Source: Actinoplanes xinjiangensis (lineage in GTDB: Bacteria; Actinomycetota; Actinomycetes; Mycobacteriales; Micromonosporaceae). Taken from it: a stretch of 64,000 bases of DNA. The stretch is taken from the NCBI RefSeq assembly GCF_003148685.1, contig NZ_QGGR01000016.1:1-64000 (forward strand). Reading direction: 5' to 3'. The notes below the pieces were generated by a model that had not been told where the DNA came from, made no database searches, and saw only the letters and a list, made by a program, of their open reading frames with translations. This document shows positions 38,953 through 48,079 of this stretch, piece after piece; the stretch's first letter is position 1, and the number at the start of each line of letters is the position of its first letter. Made by a program: the position numbers and the translations under genes.

Positions 38953-41265
38953 ATGTCGAAGAGACACACCCGGGAACTCGCCGTCTTCGGCGCCGCCGGC
39001 GTGCTCGCCACCGCCGCCGTGGGCTGGTTCGTCCTTCCCTCGAACGCCGCCACCAGTGCCGTGCCCGCCGCCGGAGGCGTCTACAGCCTCGCGGTCGCGA
39101 AGAGCGGCATGTGCCTGGACGTCACCGCCGGCAGCCTGGACGACAAAGCCGCGCTCCAGCAGTCGGGCTGCGCCGCGGGCACCGCCCGGCAGCAGTTCAG
39201 GCTCACCGCCGCGGGAACGCCCGGACAGTTCCACCTGGTCAACGTCAACAGCGGCAGATGCGTCGACGTCCCCGCCCGGAGCACGGCCGGCGGCGTCCAG
39301 CTGATCCAGTACACCTGCGGCAACGCGGCGGCGAACCAGCTCTTCACCTTCACCGCCAGCGGCTCCGGGTACCAGATCAGGAACGTCAACTCGGGACTGT
39401 GCCTCAGCGACAAGGACGCCGGCACCGCGGCCGGAAACGCGATCATCCAGGAGACCTGCACCGCCAACACCAACAAGCAGTGGGCACTGACACCGGCGAC
39501 CGCCGCCACGACCGGGACCGGCCGGCAGATGGAGGACCTGGACCGGGGCGTGATCAGCGTCCGCGCCGGCAGCGGCAACCTGGTCAGCTGGCGGATGCTC
39601 GGCACCGACCCGTCGACCGTGTCGTTCAACCTCTACCGCGGCGGCACCCGGGTCAATTCCTCGCCGATCACCGGTTCGACGAACTACCTCGATGCCGGGG
39701 CGGCCGCTTCCGCGTCGTACACCGTCAAGGTTCTGATCAACGGGGTCGAGCAGGCGGCCTCGCCGGCTTCGCTCACCTTCGGCGGTGGCTTCCTCGACGT
39801 TCCGCTGTCGGTGCCGGCCGGCGGCACGACGCCGGACGGCGTCGCCTACACCTACTCGGCGAACGACGCGTCGGTCGGTGATGTCGACGGTGACGGCGAC
39901 TACGAGATCGTCGTGAAATGGGATCCGTCGAACGCGAAGGACAACTCGCAGTCCGGCTATACCGGCAACGTCTTCGTCGACGCCTACACGCTCCAGGGTG
40001 CGCGTCTCTGGCGCATCGACCTGGGCCGCAACATCCGCGCGGGCGCGCATTACACCCAATTCCAGGTGTACGACTACGACGGCGACGGCAAGGCCGAGGT
40101 CGCGATGAAGACCGCCGACGGTACGGTCGACGGCACCGGGAAGGTGATCGGTTCCTCGACCGCCGACTACCGCAACTCCTCCGGCTACGTCCTGACCGGC
40201 CCCGAGTTCCTGACCGTGTTCAGCGGCCAGACCGGCGCCGCGCTCTCCACCGTCGACTACGTCCCGGCCCGGGGCACGGTCAGCGGCTGGGGCGACGGTT
40301 ACGGCAACCGGGTCGACCGCTTCCTCGCCGGCACCGCCTACCTGGACGGCACCCGCCCGTCCCTGATCGAGGCCCGTGGCTACTACACCCGCTCGGTGAT
40401 CACCGCCTGGGACTTCCGGGACGGCGCGCTCACCAGACGCTGGACGTTCGACACCAACACGTCCGGGAACAGCGCCTACGCCGGCCAGGGCAACCACCAG
40501 CTGTCCGTGGCCGACGTCGACGCGGACGGCAAGGACGAGATCATCTACGGCTCGATGGCGCTGAACGACGACGGCACCAGGCTGTGGAACACCGGCAACG
40601 GCCACGGCGACGCCCTGCACGTCGGCGACTTCGACCGGAGCAACCCCGGCCTCGAGGTCTTCAAGGTCGACGAGGACTCGTCGAAGCCCAGCTCCTGGCT
40701 GGCGGACGCGGCGACCGGCACCATCCTCTGGAGGACCGCGGCGAACGGTGACAACGGCCGCGGCGTGGCCGGTGACGTCTACGCCGGCAGCCCCGGCGCC
40801 GAGTCCTGGTCGGCGACGGAGACCGGGCTGTACAACGCCGCGGGTACGGTCGTCGGACGCGAACCCACCGGCATCAACTTCCTCGTCTGGTGGGACGGCG
40901 ACCCGGTCCGCGAACTGCTCGACAGCAACAAGATCAGTAAGTACGGCACCGCCTCCGACACCCGGCTCCTGACCGCCGCCGAGGTGAGCTCCAACAACGG
41001 CAGCAAGGCCACCCCGGCCCTGTCCGGCGACATCCTCGGCGACTGGCGGGAAGAGGTGATCTGGCGCAAGACCGACAGCTCGGCCCTGCGTATCCACAGC
41101 TCACCGATCCCGACCGGCACCCGCCTCACGACCCTGATGCACGACTCCCAGTACCGATCGGCGATCGCCTGGCAGAACACCGCCTACAACCAGCCGCCCC
41201 ACCCCAGCTTCTTCCTCGGCGACGGCATGACCATCCCCGCCCAGCCCGCCATCCACGTCCGCTGA
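38953..41265 (+). CDS. Secreted rhamnogalacturonan lyase (PL11) with N-terminal ricin-type domain
   Basis: A 770-aa pectin-degrading enzyme acting outside the cell. A signal peptide (KRHTRELAVFGAAGVLATAAVGWFVLPSNAA) is followed by a ricin B-type carbohydrate-binding domain (about 40-175) with CLDV...QQF, CVDV...NQLF and CLS...KQW repeats. The PL11 catalytic part starts at RQMEDLDRGVISVRAGSGNLVSWRMLGTDP, with Fn3-like YTVKVLINGVEQ and a beta-propeller of calcium-type repeats (GDVDGDGDYEIVVKWDP, YDYDGDGKAEVAMKTADG, ADVDADGKDEIIYG). NNGSKATPALSGDILGDWREEVIWR closes it. Cleavage of the rhamnogalacturonan backbone by beta-elimination is the family reaction. The ATG has GGAAAGG about 5 nt upstream. 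Two operator-like sequences precede it. Confidence 0.94.
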   Translation: MSKRHTRELAVFGAAGVLATAAVGWFVLPSNAATSAVPAAGGVYSLAVAKSGMCLDVTAGSLDDKAALQQSGCAAGTARQQFRLTAAGTPGQFHLVNVNSGRCVDVPARSTAGGVQLIQYTCGNAAANQLFTFTASGSGYQIRNVNSGLCLSDKDAGTAAGNAIIQETCTANTNKQWALTPATAATTGTGRQMEDLDRGVISVRAGSGNLVSWRMLGTDPSTVSFNLYRGGTRVNSSPITGSTNYLDAGAAASASYTVKVLINGVEQAASPASLTFGGGFLDVPLSVPAGGTTPDGVAYTYSANDASVGDVDGDGDYEIVVKWDPSNAKDNSQSGYTGNVFVDAYTLQGARLWRIDLGRNIRAGAHYTQFQVYDYDGDGKAEVAMKTADGTVDGTGKVIGSSTADYRNSSGYVLTGPEFLTVFSGQTGAALSTVDYVPARGTVSGWGDGYGNRVDRFLAGTAYLDGTRPSLIEARGYYTRSVITAWDFRDGALTRRWTFDTNTSGNSAYAGQGNHQLSVADVDADGKDEIIYGSMALNDDGTRLWNTGNGHGDALHVGDFDRSNPGLEVFKVDEDSSKPSSWLADAATGTILWRTAANGDNGRGVAGDVYAGSPGAESWSATETGLYNAAGTVVGREPTGINFLVWWDGDPVRELLDSNKISKYGTASDTRLLTAAEVSSNNGSKATPALSGDILGDWREEVIWRKTDSSALRIHSSPIPTGTRLTTLMHDSQYRSAIAWQNTAYNQPPHPSFFLGDGMTIPAQPAIHVR

Positions 41266-41283
41266 GCCACCCCCACCAGATCA

Positions 41284-41313
41284 GGCCGGCCCGGTCCCCC
41301 ACCCGGGCCGGCC
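41284..41313. terminator. Bidirectional terminator hairpin
   Basis: An 11-bp perfect stem GGCCGGCCCGG/CCGGGCCGGCC with an 8-nt loop, between the convergent lyase gene and the ESX-side gene at 41444. Confidence 0.85.
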
Positions 41314-41367
41314 ACGATCTCCGGAGACCGGGTCGCTTCCACCAGGGATCCCCACCTTTTCCACAGA

Positions 41368-41378
41368 GTTATCCACAG
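41368..41378 (-). promoter_or_regulatory. CTGTGGATAAC motif, copy 2
   Basis: Exact copy on the minus strand. A TTTTCCACA at 41357-41365 lies 3 bp away, so two DnaA-box-like nonamers are adjacent. Between convergent genes, so not an obvious promoter location. Confidence 0.4.
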
Positions 41379-41443
41379 GGCGGATCTGCGCGGTACGCGT
41401 GGATGCTGTCGGGCGGCTCGTGGGCCGTACCGGAGAGGGGTTG

Positions 41444-41806
41444 TCAGATCCGGTGTTCGTAGCGGTCGCGAACCTCGTGGGCCGGGGCCCAACCCTGGTA
41501 GACGCCGTAGTCGAACTCTTCGAGACCGAGCTGACGTGCCACTGGGGCGCGACCGCCCGTGTACTCAAGACGCAGCCAGGAATCGGCCTCGGCGAGAACG
41601 ATGAACGGCTCACCGCGCCAGGTGCAGAGGGTACGGACGTAAGCCATCTCGTCGTACTCGTGTGGTCTCAGGACGCGGACGTAACGGCCCGGCTTGGCCT
41701 CGTCGAACCCGTCGGCCGGGGTGGCGCTGTAGATCCGGACATCGTCGCCGTCGGGGGCCGCGTCGTACTCCCGGCCCTGCCAGGTGACCACATAACCGTC
41801 GCGCAT
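41444..41806 (-). CDS. Small hypothetical protein of the ESX/SseB operon
   Basis: A 120-aa protein with no signal peptide or membrane helix: MRDGYVVTWQGREYDAAPDGDDVRIYSATPADGFDEAKPGRYVRVLRPHEYDEMAYVRTLCTWRGEPFIVLAEADSWLRLEYTGG. It looks like a beta-rich cytoplasmic domain ending in a Tyr/Arg-rich tail (WAPAHEVRDRYEHRI). I do not recognise the family. Its ATG follows the stop of the SseB-like gene directly (TAGTGATG), so it is the last gene of that operon and probably co-functions with it. Confidence 0.8.
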   Translation of the reverse strand: MRDGYVVTWQGREYDAAPDGDDVRIYSATPADGFDEAKPGRYVRVLRPHEYDEMAYVRTLCTWRGEPFIVLAEADSWLRLEYTGGRAPVARQLGLEEFDYGVYQGWAPAHEVRDRYEHRI

Positions 41807-41808
41807 CA

Positions 41809-44800
41809 CTACTCACCCACCCGGCGCCAATGGGGGCCGTCCGCGTCGAAGATCGCCATCATCCGCTCGTTGCCGTCCGCGTCTATACGCCACAGCTGCG
41901 CGCCGTGCGGCAGGCGGACACTGTCCACCTTGAACTCGGCGATGACGTCACGTCCCTCGCCGGGCGCGAATCCGTTGCCCCGGAACGGCGGGCGCTCGAT
42001 CACCCAGCCGTCCATGGCCCGCAGAGCCTGCTCGTTCTGCCCGCCGTAGGGAATCCGGTACAGACTCGGCCGGTACGCCGGCCAGCGCAGCACGAACGCC
42101 TCCTTGGCGTCCGGCTGGAACGGCGACGAATCGTAGTAGAGCCCGAGGGCACCGAACAGCTCGCCGGGAGTGCGCAGGTGCTCGACCTCGGACGCCCGGT
42201 GCACGAAACCGGCCACCCGGTCGTAACCCCGGTCGAGGTAGTAGTCGACCTGCTCGGCGGCGATCGTCTTCTGCATGACGGTCGCCTGCTGCGCCTCGTC
42301 ACTGGCCGGCTGGGGAGCCGGCACCGGGGTGGGCTGCGTCTCGGTCACCGGGGCCTCGGCGGGCTCGGCACCGAGGCCGGCCTCGGTGGCCCAGCTGGCC
42401 AGGGCGATGACCTGCGCGCCGGGATATTTGGCGCCGACCGGGGTGCCCGGGTTCACCGCGAACGACCACGCCGGATCCGGCCAGTTGCGGATCAACTCGT
42501 AGAAGCGGACCCCGACCGTCCGGGTCGGCTCACCGAAGTGCTCGGAGAGCCGGTCCTTGCTGGTGAACACGATCAGATAGCGCTCACCGTCGACCTCCTC
42601 CGGCAGGAAGGCGAAACCGGACTCACCGGGCGCGCTGCCGGGACGGGAGTGGCTGGCGACCGGCACCAGCACCTGCGCCAGCAGCAACGTCGACAGGAAC
42701 AGATCGGTGTTGCCGGTGTCCGCGGCGTCCTGCAACTCCCGCTCGACCTCGTTGGCCGGCATGAAATCCGTGCCGAACGGACCGCGCGAACCGGTCGCCG
42801 ACCCGGAGACACCCATGTTGGTGGCCGCGGGCGGGGTGTAGCCGCCGGACGCGACGGGCAGCGCCTGCGTCGCGGAGGCCGGACCGGAGAACGACTGCGT
42901 GGCATACGCCGAGGCCGGGCTGCCCTGCGGCGGAAGACCGTAGGCGGGACCGGGTGTGGGCTGGGTATAGGCCTGCGGCGCGGCCGAGGCCGGATAGCCG
43001 GGGCCGGACGACGGGTAGGCGGAGGCCCCCCGGTCGGCACCGGACGACCCCGGGATCACCGGGGGCAGCAGGTTCGTCATCGTCGTCGCCGCGGGCGACT
43101 CGGCCTCCGGCCGCGGTGCGATCGACGGCGCCGGACCGGACGGCCCGAAACGGTCGGCGGCGGGCGGCGGGGTCTGGCGCTCCCATGCGGGCGGTTCCGC
43201 AGCGGGGGTACGGGCTCCGAGCGCCTGCGCCGCCGCGGCCATCGAGGTCGGCCGCTCGGACGGCGGGGTGACCTGACGTCGCGGAAGGCCACCGGGTCCA
43301 CCCGTGCCGGAAGCGGCCGCGGGCAGTGCGGCGGGCGCCTGAGGCACGGCCGGGCTGCCCGGCTGCTGTGCCCCCGGACCACCGGAAGCCGGAGCGGACG
43401 ACGCCGGACCACCGAAACCAGGCGTGGACGCCGGACCACCGAAACCGGAGGCGGGCGCCGGACCACCGAAGGCGGGGGCAGACGACGCCGGACCACCGAA
43501 ACCGGGGCCGGGCGACGCCGGAACACCGGAGGCAGGCGACGCGGGGCCGCTGTAACCCGGGGTCGGCGACCCGTAGGCGGGAGGTGCCGACGCGGGAGCG
43601 CCGGACGCCGGGGAGGCCGGGCGGATCGCGGGCCCCCCACCGGAGCTGTTGCCGGCATTGGCGGCATTCGACGAGGCCGGCACGAATCCAGCCATGCTCG
43701 TCATCGGGCCGCCACCGGTGGACTGGCCGGGCTGCCGGCGGGGCAGGGATCCCGCGGAGACCGGACCGGCCGGCGCGTTGGGCGGCGGGGCATTGGACGG
43801 CGACGCACTCGCCGGCGCACCGAACGACGGCGAAGCGGCAGGTGCACCGGCAGGCGCCCCGAACGAGGACGACCCGGCAGGCGCACCGAACGGCGGCGTA
43901 CCGGTGTGCCCACCGGAGGGTGGTGCGCTCGCCGGCGCGGAACCGAAGGGCGGCGCACTGGCCGGCTGCGGGCTCTGCTTCCCGGACCAGGCCGGGTCGA
44001 CCAGCGCCTCAGTCGGGTTGTAGGGGGTGACGTGCTCGGGCACCGGCGGCGTGTTCGCCATCGGGGTGCGGACCGGCAGCGGCGCGCCCAGGTCCTGGAG
44101 GGGACCGCGGGGGTCCTCGTCCGGACGGAACGGCATGACCGGTTTCTCCCAGCCCGGAGTGGCCATCGCGGAACCGGCACCGCCCCGCACCGGCAGACCG
44201 GGAGGAGCGGCCGGGGCCGGCGGGGCCACCGGTGCGGCCGGGGGAATCATCGGCGACGCGTAGGCGGCGGGCGTCACCGGAGGCTGATATCCGGCGGGTG
44301 TGGCCGGCGAGGACGGGCTCCGCACCGGCAGACCGCTCGGTGAGGTCCCGCTGGGGGTGCGCACCGGCAGACCGCCCGGACCCATCGGCGGCGTGTTGCC
44401 GACCGGCGGGATCGGGGCCACCGCGGGAGCGACCGGAGACCCCGGCGGAGCACTGACCGGGGCCGGTGGCGCCGGTGGGGCGCCCGCAGCCGACGGGGCG
44501 GCCGCTGCGGCGACCGGCTCGGGCTCGTAGGTCGGGCCACCGACCGCGCTCTCGCCACCCACCCGGCTGGCCGCCAGCGCCGCCGCGCCGAGCTCCTGGA
44601 TCTTCGAGGTGGTGTGCGCCTCACGACCGGGACCCCGGGTGGGCAGCCGCAGGTCGCCACGGGCGAGCTGGGCGACGAACCAGGCCGGTAGGTAACCCTC
44701 GATCGGCAGGCCGGGGTTCACGGCGAGCCACCACTCGAGGTTGGGCCAGGTGTTGGCCAACTCCGAATACGGCACGCGCCGTGCCGAGCCGGTGTAGTCG

Positions 44801-45030
44801 GCCAGGCAGGACTGCAGCGCGGCGTTCGACGTGAACGCCAGCACGTGGGTGCGACCGCCGGTGCTCCAGGTACCCCAGCCCATCGGCGCAGTGCCGGCCA
44901 GGACCTCAGCGGAAACCGGTAACAGAAGGTCGACACCGGCGAGAATGCGGAAGTAGGACTCCTGGTCGTCGGTGCGCAACGCGTCGCGCATCGCAGCCTC
45001 GGCGTCCGTAGCCGGTTCCCACTCGGACAC
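41809..45030 (-). CDS. Large protein with two SseB-like domains and a Pro/Ala/Gly-rich linker
   Basis: A 1,073-aa protein. An SseB-like N-terminal domain (about 1-120; AMRDALRTDDQESYFRILAGVDLLLPVS...VLAFTSNAALQSCL...WWLAVNPGLPIEGYLPAW) and a second copy (about 740-880; ELQDAADTGNTDLFLSTLLLAQVLVPVA...YLIVFTSKDRLSEHFGE...WSFAVNPGTPVGAKYPG) flank roughly 550 residues of disordered Pro/Ala/Gly/Ser linker. A C-terminal part (EQVDYYLDRGYDRVAGFVHRASEVEHL..., to the end) is separate. SseB domains in actinobacteria often accompany ESX loci. The GTG at 45030 is preferred: GGGGAG lies 8 nt upstream but only 2 nt before the GTG at 45036. A TATACG box lies about 40 bp upstream. Function unknown. Confidence 0.85.
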   Translation of the reverse strand: MSEWEPATDAEAAMRDALRTDDQESYFRILAGVDLLLPVSAEVLAGTAPMGWGTWSTGGRTHVLAFTSNAALQSCLADYTGSARRVPYSELANTWPNLEWWLAVNPGLPIEGYLPAWFVAQLARGDLRLPTRGPGREAHTTSKIQELGAAALAASRVGGESAVGGPTYEPEPVAAAAAPSAAGAPPAPPAPVSAPPGSPVAPAVAPIPPVGNTPPMGPGGLPVRTPSGTSPSGLPVRSPSSPATPAGYQPPVTPAAYASPMIPPAAPVAPPAPAAPPGLPVRGGAGSAMATPGWEKPVMPFRPDEDPRGPLQDLGAPLPVRTPMANTPPVPEHVTPYNPTEALVDPAWSGKQSPQPASAPPFGSAPASAPPSGGHTGTPPFGAPAGSSSFGAPAGAPAASPSFGAPASASPSNAPPPNAPAGPVSAGSLPRRQPGQSTGGGPMTSMAGFVPASSNAANAGNSSGGGPAIRPASPASGAPASAPPAYGSPTPGYSGPASPASGVPASPGPGFGGPASSAPAFGGPAPASGFGGPASTPGFGGPASSAPASGGPGAQQPGSPAVPQAPAALPAAASGTGGPGGLPRRQVTPPSERPTSMAAAAQALGARTPAAEPPAWERQTPPPAADRFGPSGPAPSIAPRPEAESPAATTMTNLLPPVIPGSSGADRGASAYPSSGPGYPASAAPQAYTQPTPGPAYGLPPQGSPASAYATQSFSGPASATQALPVASGGYTPPAATNMGVSGSATGSRGPFGTDFMPANEVERELQDAADTGNTDLFLSTLLLAQVLVPVASHSRPGSAPGESGFAFLPEEVDGERYLIVFTSKDRLSEHFGEPTRTVGVRFYELIRNWPDPAWSFAVNPGTPVGAKYPGAQVIALASWATEAGLGAEPAEAPVTETQPTPVPAPQPASDEAQQATVMQKTIAAEQVDYYLDRGYDRVAGFVHRASEVEHLRTPGELFGALGLYYDSSPFQPDAKEAFVLRWPAYRPSLYRIPYGGQNEQALRAMDGWVIERPPFRGNGFAPGEGRDVIAEFKVDSVRLPHGAQLWRIDADGNERMMAIFDADGPHWRRVGE

Positions 45031-45274
45031 GTCCACCTCTCCCCACGCGTGTCAACGAGCCAACTCAACGCGTATAACCTACAAGGTCAGGCCACAATCA
45101 CAATGGGCGGCGGCATGCTGACTGTCAGGTTGGGCCTACGACGTCTCCAGAAATGGGCCGTCCGGGCCCCGCGGGCATGCACCAATGGCTCGGTGTGAGC
45201 ACCTAACAACCGATGGTAACCGCGGGAACCGGCACGCCATTTACGCGAATGGGCGACCCGGCCGGGTCACCGGC

Positions 45275-45568
45275 TCACTGGAACCGCTGGGTCGCGGCCC
45301 GCTCGGTCTGCTGGTAATCGTCCTTCGACTGCTCCAGCGCCGACCCGATCTGCGCCAGGATGGTCTGCAGATCCTGGGAGGCCGACTGCCACGTGCGCTG
45401 ACGCTGGTCATACGCCTCCTGGGCCGTGCCGGACCAGGTCCCCAGCAGCTTCTTACCCTCGGTCTCGAGGTACTCCAGGTCGGCGTTGAGCTTGTTCACC
45501 GCCTTCGCGATGTCCAACCGAGCCTGGTTCAGCGAGTCGAAATTGACGAGCAGGTGACCGTCGTTCAT
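45275..45568 (-). CDS. WXG100-family protein (EsxA/B-like)
   Basis: A 97-aa two-helix ESX substrate: NFDSLNQARLDIAKAVNKLNADLEYLETEGKKLL, the turn GTWSGTAQEAYDQRQRTW with W-S-G, and a second helix ending DDYQQTERAATQRFQ, which carries YxxxE (YQQTE), the type VII export signal. The ATG has GGAGGA about 5 nt upstream. It lies 16 bp after a second WXG100 gene; the two probably form a secreted heterodimer like EsxA-EsxB. Confidence 0.92.
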   Translation of the reverse strand: MNDGHLLVNFDSLNQARLDIAKAVNKLNADLEYLETEGKKLLGTWSGTAQEAYDQRQRTWQSASQDLQTILAQIGSALEQSKDDYQQTERAATQRFQ

Positions 45569-45584
45569 GACTTCCTCCGGTAGG

Positions 45585-45902
45585 TCAGAGCGGCAGGGTG
45601 AACTGGCCACCGGTCCGGCCGATGCTGGACGCGGCCTCGGTGTCGGAACGCTCGTAACTGGCACCGGACGAGCGGATACCCGCGGCGGTCTCGGCGAGGG
45701 CGTCGTTGAGCCGCTTGAGATCGCTCGCGTACTGATTCTTGACGCCGTCGAACGCGACCGCGCCCTGCCCCTTCCACCCCGCGCCGAGCATCTCCAGCTC
45801 CCGCATCAGCGTGCTGAGCATGCTCTGGAGCGAACCGTTGATCCGCTCGAACTCATTGGCGGTACTCGCCATCTGTGCGGACTGGCTCTCAGTCTGCGCC
45901 AT
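45585..45902 (-). CDS. WXG100-family protein, partner
   Basis: A 105-aa protein with MASTANEFERINGSLQSMLSTLMRELEMLGAGWKGQGAVAFDGVKNQYASDLKRLNDALAETAAGIRSSGASYERSD: W-K-G turn between two helices and YERSD matching YxxxD/E. A short Ser/Thr/Gly tail follows. The ATG at 45902 is preceded by AAAGGGG about 10 nt upstream; the upstream frame to 45965 is unsupported. First gene of the minus-strand pair, divergent from eccE across a 263-bp region that holds two CTGTGGATAAC copies. Confidence 0.92.
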   Translation of the reverse strand: MAQTESQSAQMASTANEFERINGSLQSMLSTLMRELEMLGAGWKGQGAVAFDGVKNQYASDLKRLNDALAETAAGIRSSGASYERSDTEAASSIGRTGGQFTLPL

Positions 45903-46062
45903 CTGGACGTCACCCCTTTCGCAATTGATCCGATGTGGACCACTGGTCGCATCGACGTGGGCCACCAGGTTAACCGCTCACGATCGGGCCTGCCGCCCGC
46001 CGCGAAACAACATCGACGACGTTAGCGGCCCGGTACGAGCCTCGTCTGCCCCGGACACCAAC

Positions 46063-46104
46063 CTGTGGATAACCCCTCGGTCGGGCAGTCGAGCTGTGGA
46101 TAAC
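46063..46104 (+). promoter_or_regulatory. CTGTGGATAAC motifs, copies 3 and 4 (direct repeat, 31-bp period)
   Basis: Exact CTGTGGATAAC at 46063-46073 and 46094-46104, same orientation, 31 bp apart (about three helical turns). They sit between divergent eccE and the WXG100 pair. TACGAT at 46110-46115 may be the eccE -10 element just after the second copy, so a bound protein could act on this promoter. Confidence 0.6.
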
Positions 46105-46165
46105 TGCCCTACGATGAGCCGCGCACAAGGGTGAATGGATGCCGGACGGCGGGGAGGGACGGTTC

Positions 46166-47950
46166 GTGAGCACCGAGAGCGCGGTTCCGATGACCGAGTC
46201 CCTGATCCGGCCGCGCCGGGGTGGTCGCCTGCTCGGTGCGCGGCCGGAGCAGATCGTCGCCACCCAGGTCGCCGTGGCCGTGGTGCTGGCCGGTCTGGTG
46301 GCCGGCGGCCTGGCCATGGTGCCGGCGGTGATCGTCGCGGCCGGGCTGCTGGCGCTGACCTGGCTGCGGCTGCGCGGCCGGTGGGCGTTCCAGTGGCTCG
46401 GTGTCCTGGCCCGCTATTCGGGTCGTCGCCGGTCCGCCTCGATCGACAGCAGCACCGCTCTGCTGGCCTACGCGGCGCCCCGGGTCCGCCTGACCGGCCT
46501 GGATCTGCCGGGCGCCTCGGCCGCGGTCCTCGCCGACGACTCCGGGCTCACCGTCCTGATCGAGCTGGGCGACCCGGCCGACGAGGCGTCCGCGATCCCG
46601 TCGTTCGCCGCCCTGCTGCACGCCACCGGCCGTGACCAGGCCGTCGGCGACCAGCCTCGGGTGCGTGCCCAGCTGGTGCTGAGCGCCGTCTCGGCTCCGA
46701 CCGCCCGGGGTGGCACCGGCCCGTCGCAGAGCTCCTACCGGACGCTCGCCGAGGGCAGCTCGCTCAGCTACCTGCGGGCGGTGCTGGCGCTGCGGGTGTC
46801 GCGCGCCGGCGGCTGGTCCGACGACGAGCTGCGCCGGAGCCTGGCCGGCATGACGCGCCGCCTGACGCGCCGGCTGGGGCCGTCCCTGGCCCGCCCGCTG
46901 GGTGAGGTGGCCGCGCTACGGGCGATCGCGGACCTGGCCAACGCCGAGACCGGCGGCGGGCCGGACAGCGCCCGGGAGAGCTGGTCGTCGCTGCGCCTGG
47001 GCGGCCTGGTGCAGGCGACGTTCCGGTGCCGGCCGGCCTCCGGTTCCGACCTCACCGGCAACCTGATCACCCGGATCCTGCATCTGCCGGCGGCCGCGAC
47101 CACGGTGTCGATGACCGCGACCGGCCTCTTCGTCCGGGTCGCCGCTCCCGACGTCACCGCGCTGGACACGGCGGTCCGGGCCCTGCGCACCCTGCTCTCC
47201 ACCGACCGGGTCCGGCTGCGTCGCCTGGAGGGTGCTCAGCTGCCGGGTCTGGCCGCCACCCTGCCGCTCGGCGGTCAGGCGGTGGACGGCAAGCGGATCG
47301 ACGCGCCGGAGCTGCCGATCAGCCCGGCCGGTCTGATGATCGGCCGCAACCAGGCCGGCGCGGCGGTGCTGATCCGCCTGTTCCGGCCGGAGCCGACCCG
47401 GGCGCTGCTGGTGGGTGGGCTGCCGGGCGCGCAGCTGCTGGCGTTCCGGGCGATGGCGACCGGGGCGCGGGTCCTGGTCCGGACCACCCGGCCGCACGCC
47501 TGGGAGCCGTTCGCACGGGGCGCGGCCGTTCCCGGTGAGGCGATCACGATCCTGCCGCAGGGCCGCCCGTTCGACGCCCCGGCCGGTTCGGTGCGGCACC
47601 CGACGCTGACCGTCCTCGACACCGGTGCGGCCCCCGGCGGCCCGGAGCCGGCCCGGGACGCGGGCTGGCAGACCACCCTGGTGGTGCGGGACGAGTTCGG
47701 GACTCCGGACGTCGCGCACGCCGGCGAGGCCGATCTGGTGGTGCTGCAGCGGCTGACCCCGGCCGAGGCCACCCTGCTCGGCGGCACGCTGGGCCTGGGC
47801 GAGACCGCTTCGTACTTCCCCCGGATGCGCACCGACATGGTCGCGGTGATCAACCGGCGGGCGGTGCGCTGGGCGGTGTTCGCCCAGACCCCGATCGAGC
47901 AGAGCCTGATCGGCGAGCCGGTGCGCAGCCCGGCACTGACCACGGCGTAG
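46166..47950 (+). CDS. eccE: Type VII secretion protein EccE
   Basis: A 594-aa membrane component of the ESX machine. Two N-terminal helices (IVATQVAVAVVLAGLVAGGLAMVPAVIVAAGLLALTWLRL) followed by GRWAFQWLGVLARYSGRRR match EccE, and the large cytoplasmic/peripheral part contains LTGLDLPGASAAVLADDSGLTVLIEL and QSSYRTLAEGSSLSYLRAVLALRVSRAGGWSDDELRRSLAGMTRR. The GTG at 46166 has GGGAGGG 7 nt upstream; the ATG at 46139 lacks one. EccB, EccC, EccD and mycosin genes are not nearby, so the rest of the locus is elsewhere or the secretion gene set is split. Confidence 0.88.
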   Translation: MSTESAVPMTESLIRPRRGGRLLGARPEQIVATQVAVAVVLAGLVAGGLAMVPAVIVAAGLLALTWLRLRGRWAFQWLGVLARYSGRRRSASIDSSTALLAYAAPRVRLTGLDLPGASAAVLADDSGLTVLIELGDPADEASAIPSFAALLHATGRDQAVGDQPRVRAQLVLSAVSAPTARGGTGPSQSSYRTLAEGSSLSYLRAVLALRVSRAGGWSDDELRRSLAGMTRRLTRRLGPSLARPLGEVAALRAIADLANAETGGGPDSARESWSSLRLGGLVQATFRCRPASGSDLTGNLITRILHLPAAATTVSMTATGLFVRVAAPDVTALDTAVRALRTLLSTDRVRLRRLEGAQLPGLAATLPLGGQAVDGKRIDAPELPISPAGLMIGRNQAGAAVLIRLFRPEPTRALLVGGLPGAQLLAFRAMATGARVLVRTTRPHAWEPFARGAAVPGEAITILPQGRPFDAPAGSVRHPTLTVLDTGAAPGGPEPARDAGWQTTLVVRDEFGTPDVAHAGEADLVVLQRLTPAEATLLGGTLGLGETASYFPRMRTDMVAVINRRAVRWAVFAQTPIEQSLIGEPVRSPALTTA

Positions 47951-48079
47951 GTCTCCACGGGCGGGCCTCACCCGCGGCGTGGATCCCGCCGCAGTCGAGC
48001 CTTAACTCCGGCATAGATCTCAGAGAGATCGCGGGGTGTCGTTTCCACTGGTGGACGGGCCATGGCACCATTCCCGGCC

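Noticed and set aside
41357..41377. Adjacent TTTTCCACA and TTATCCACA as a replication origin
   Set aside because: Only two boxes, no AT-rich unwinding element, and no dnaA/dnaN nearby; more likely part of the CTGTGGATAAC motif set.
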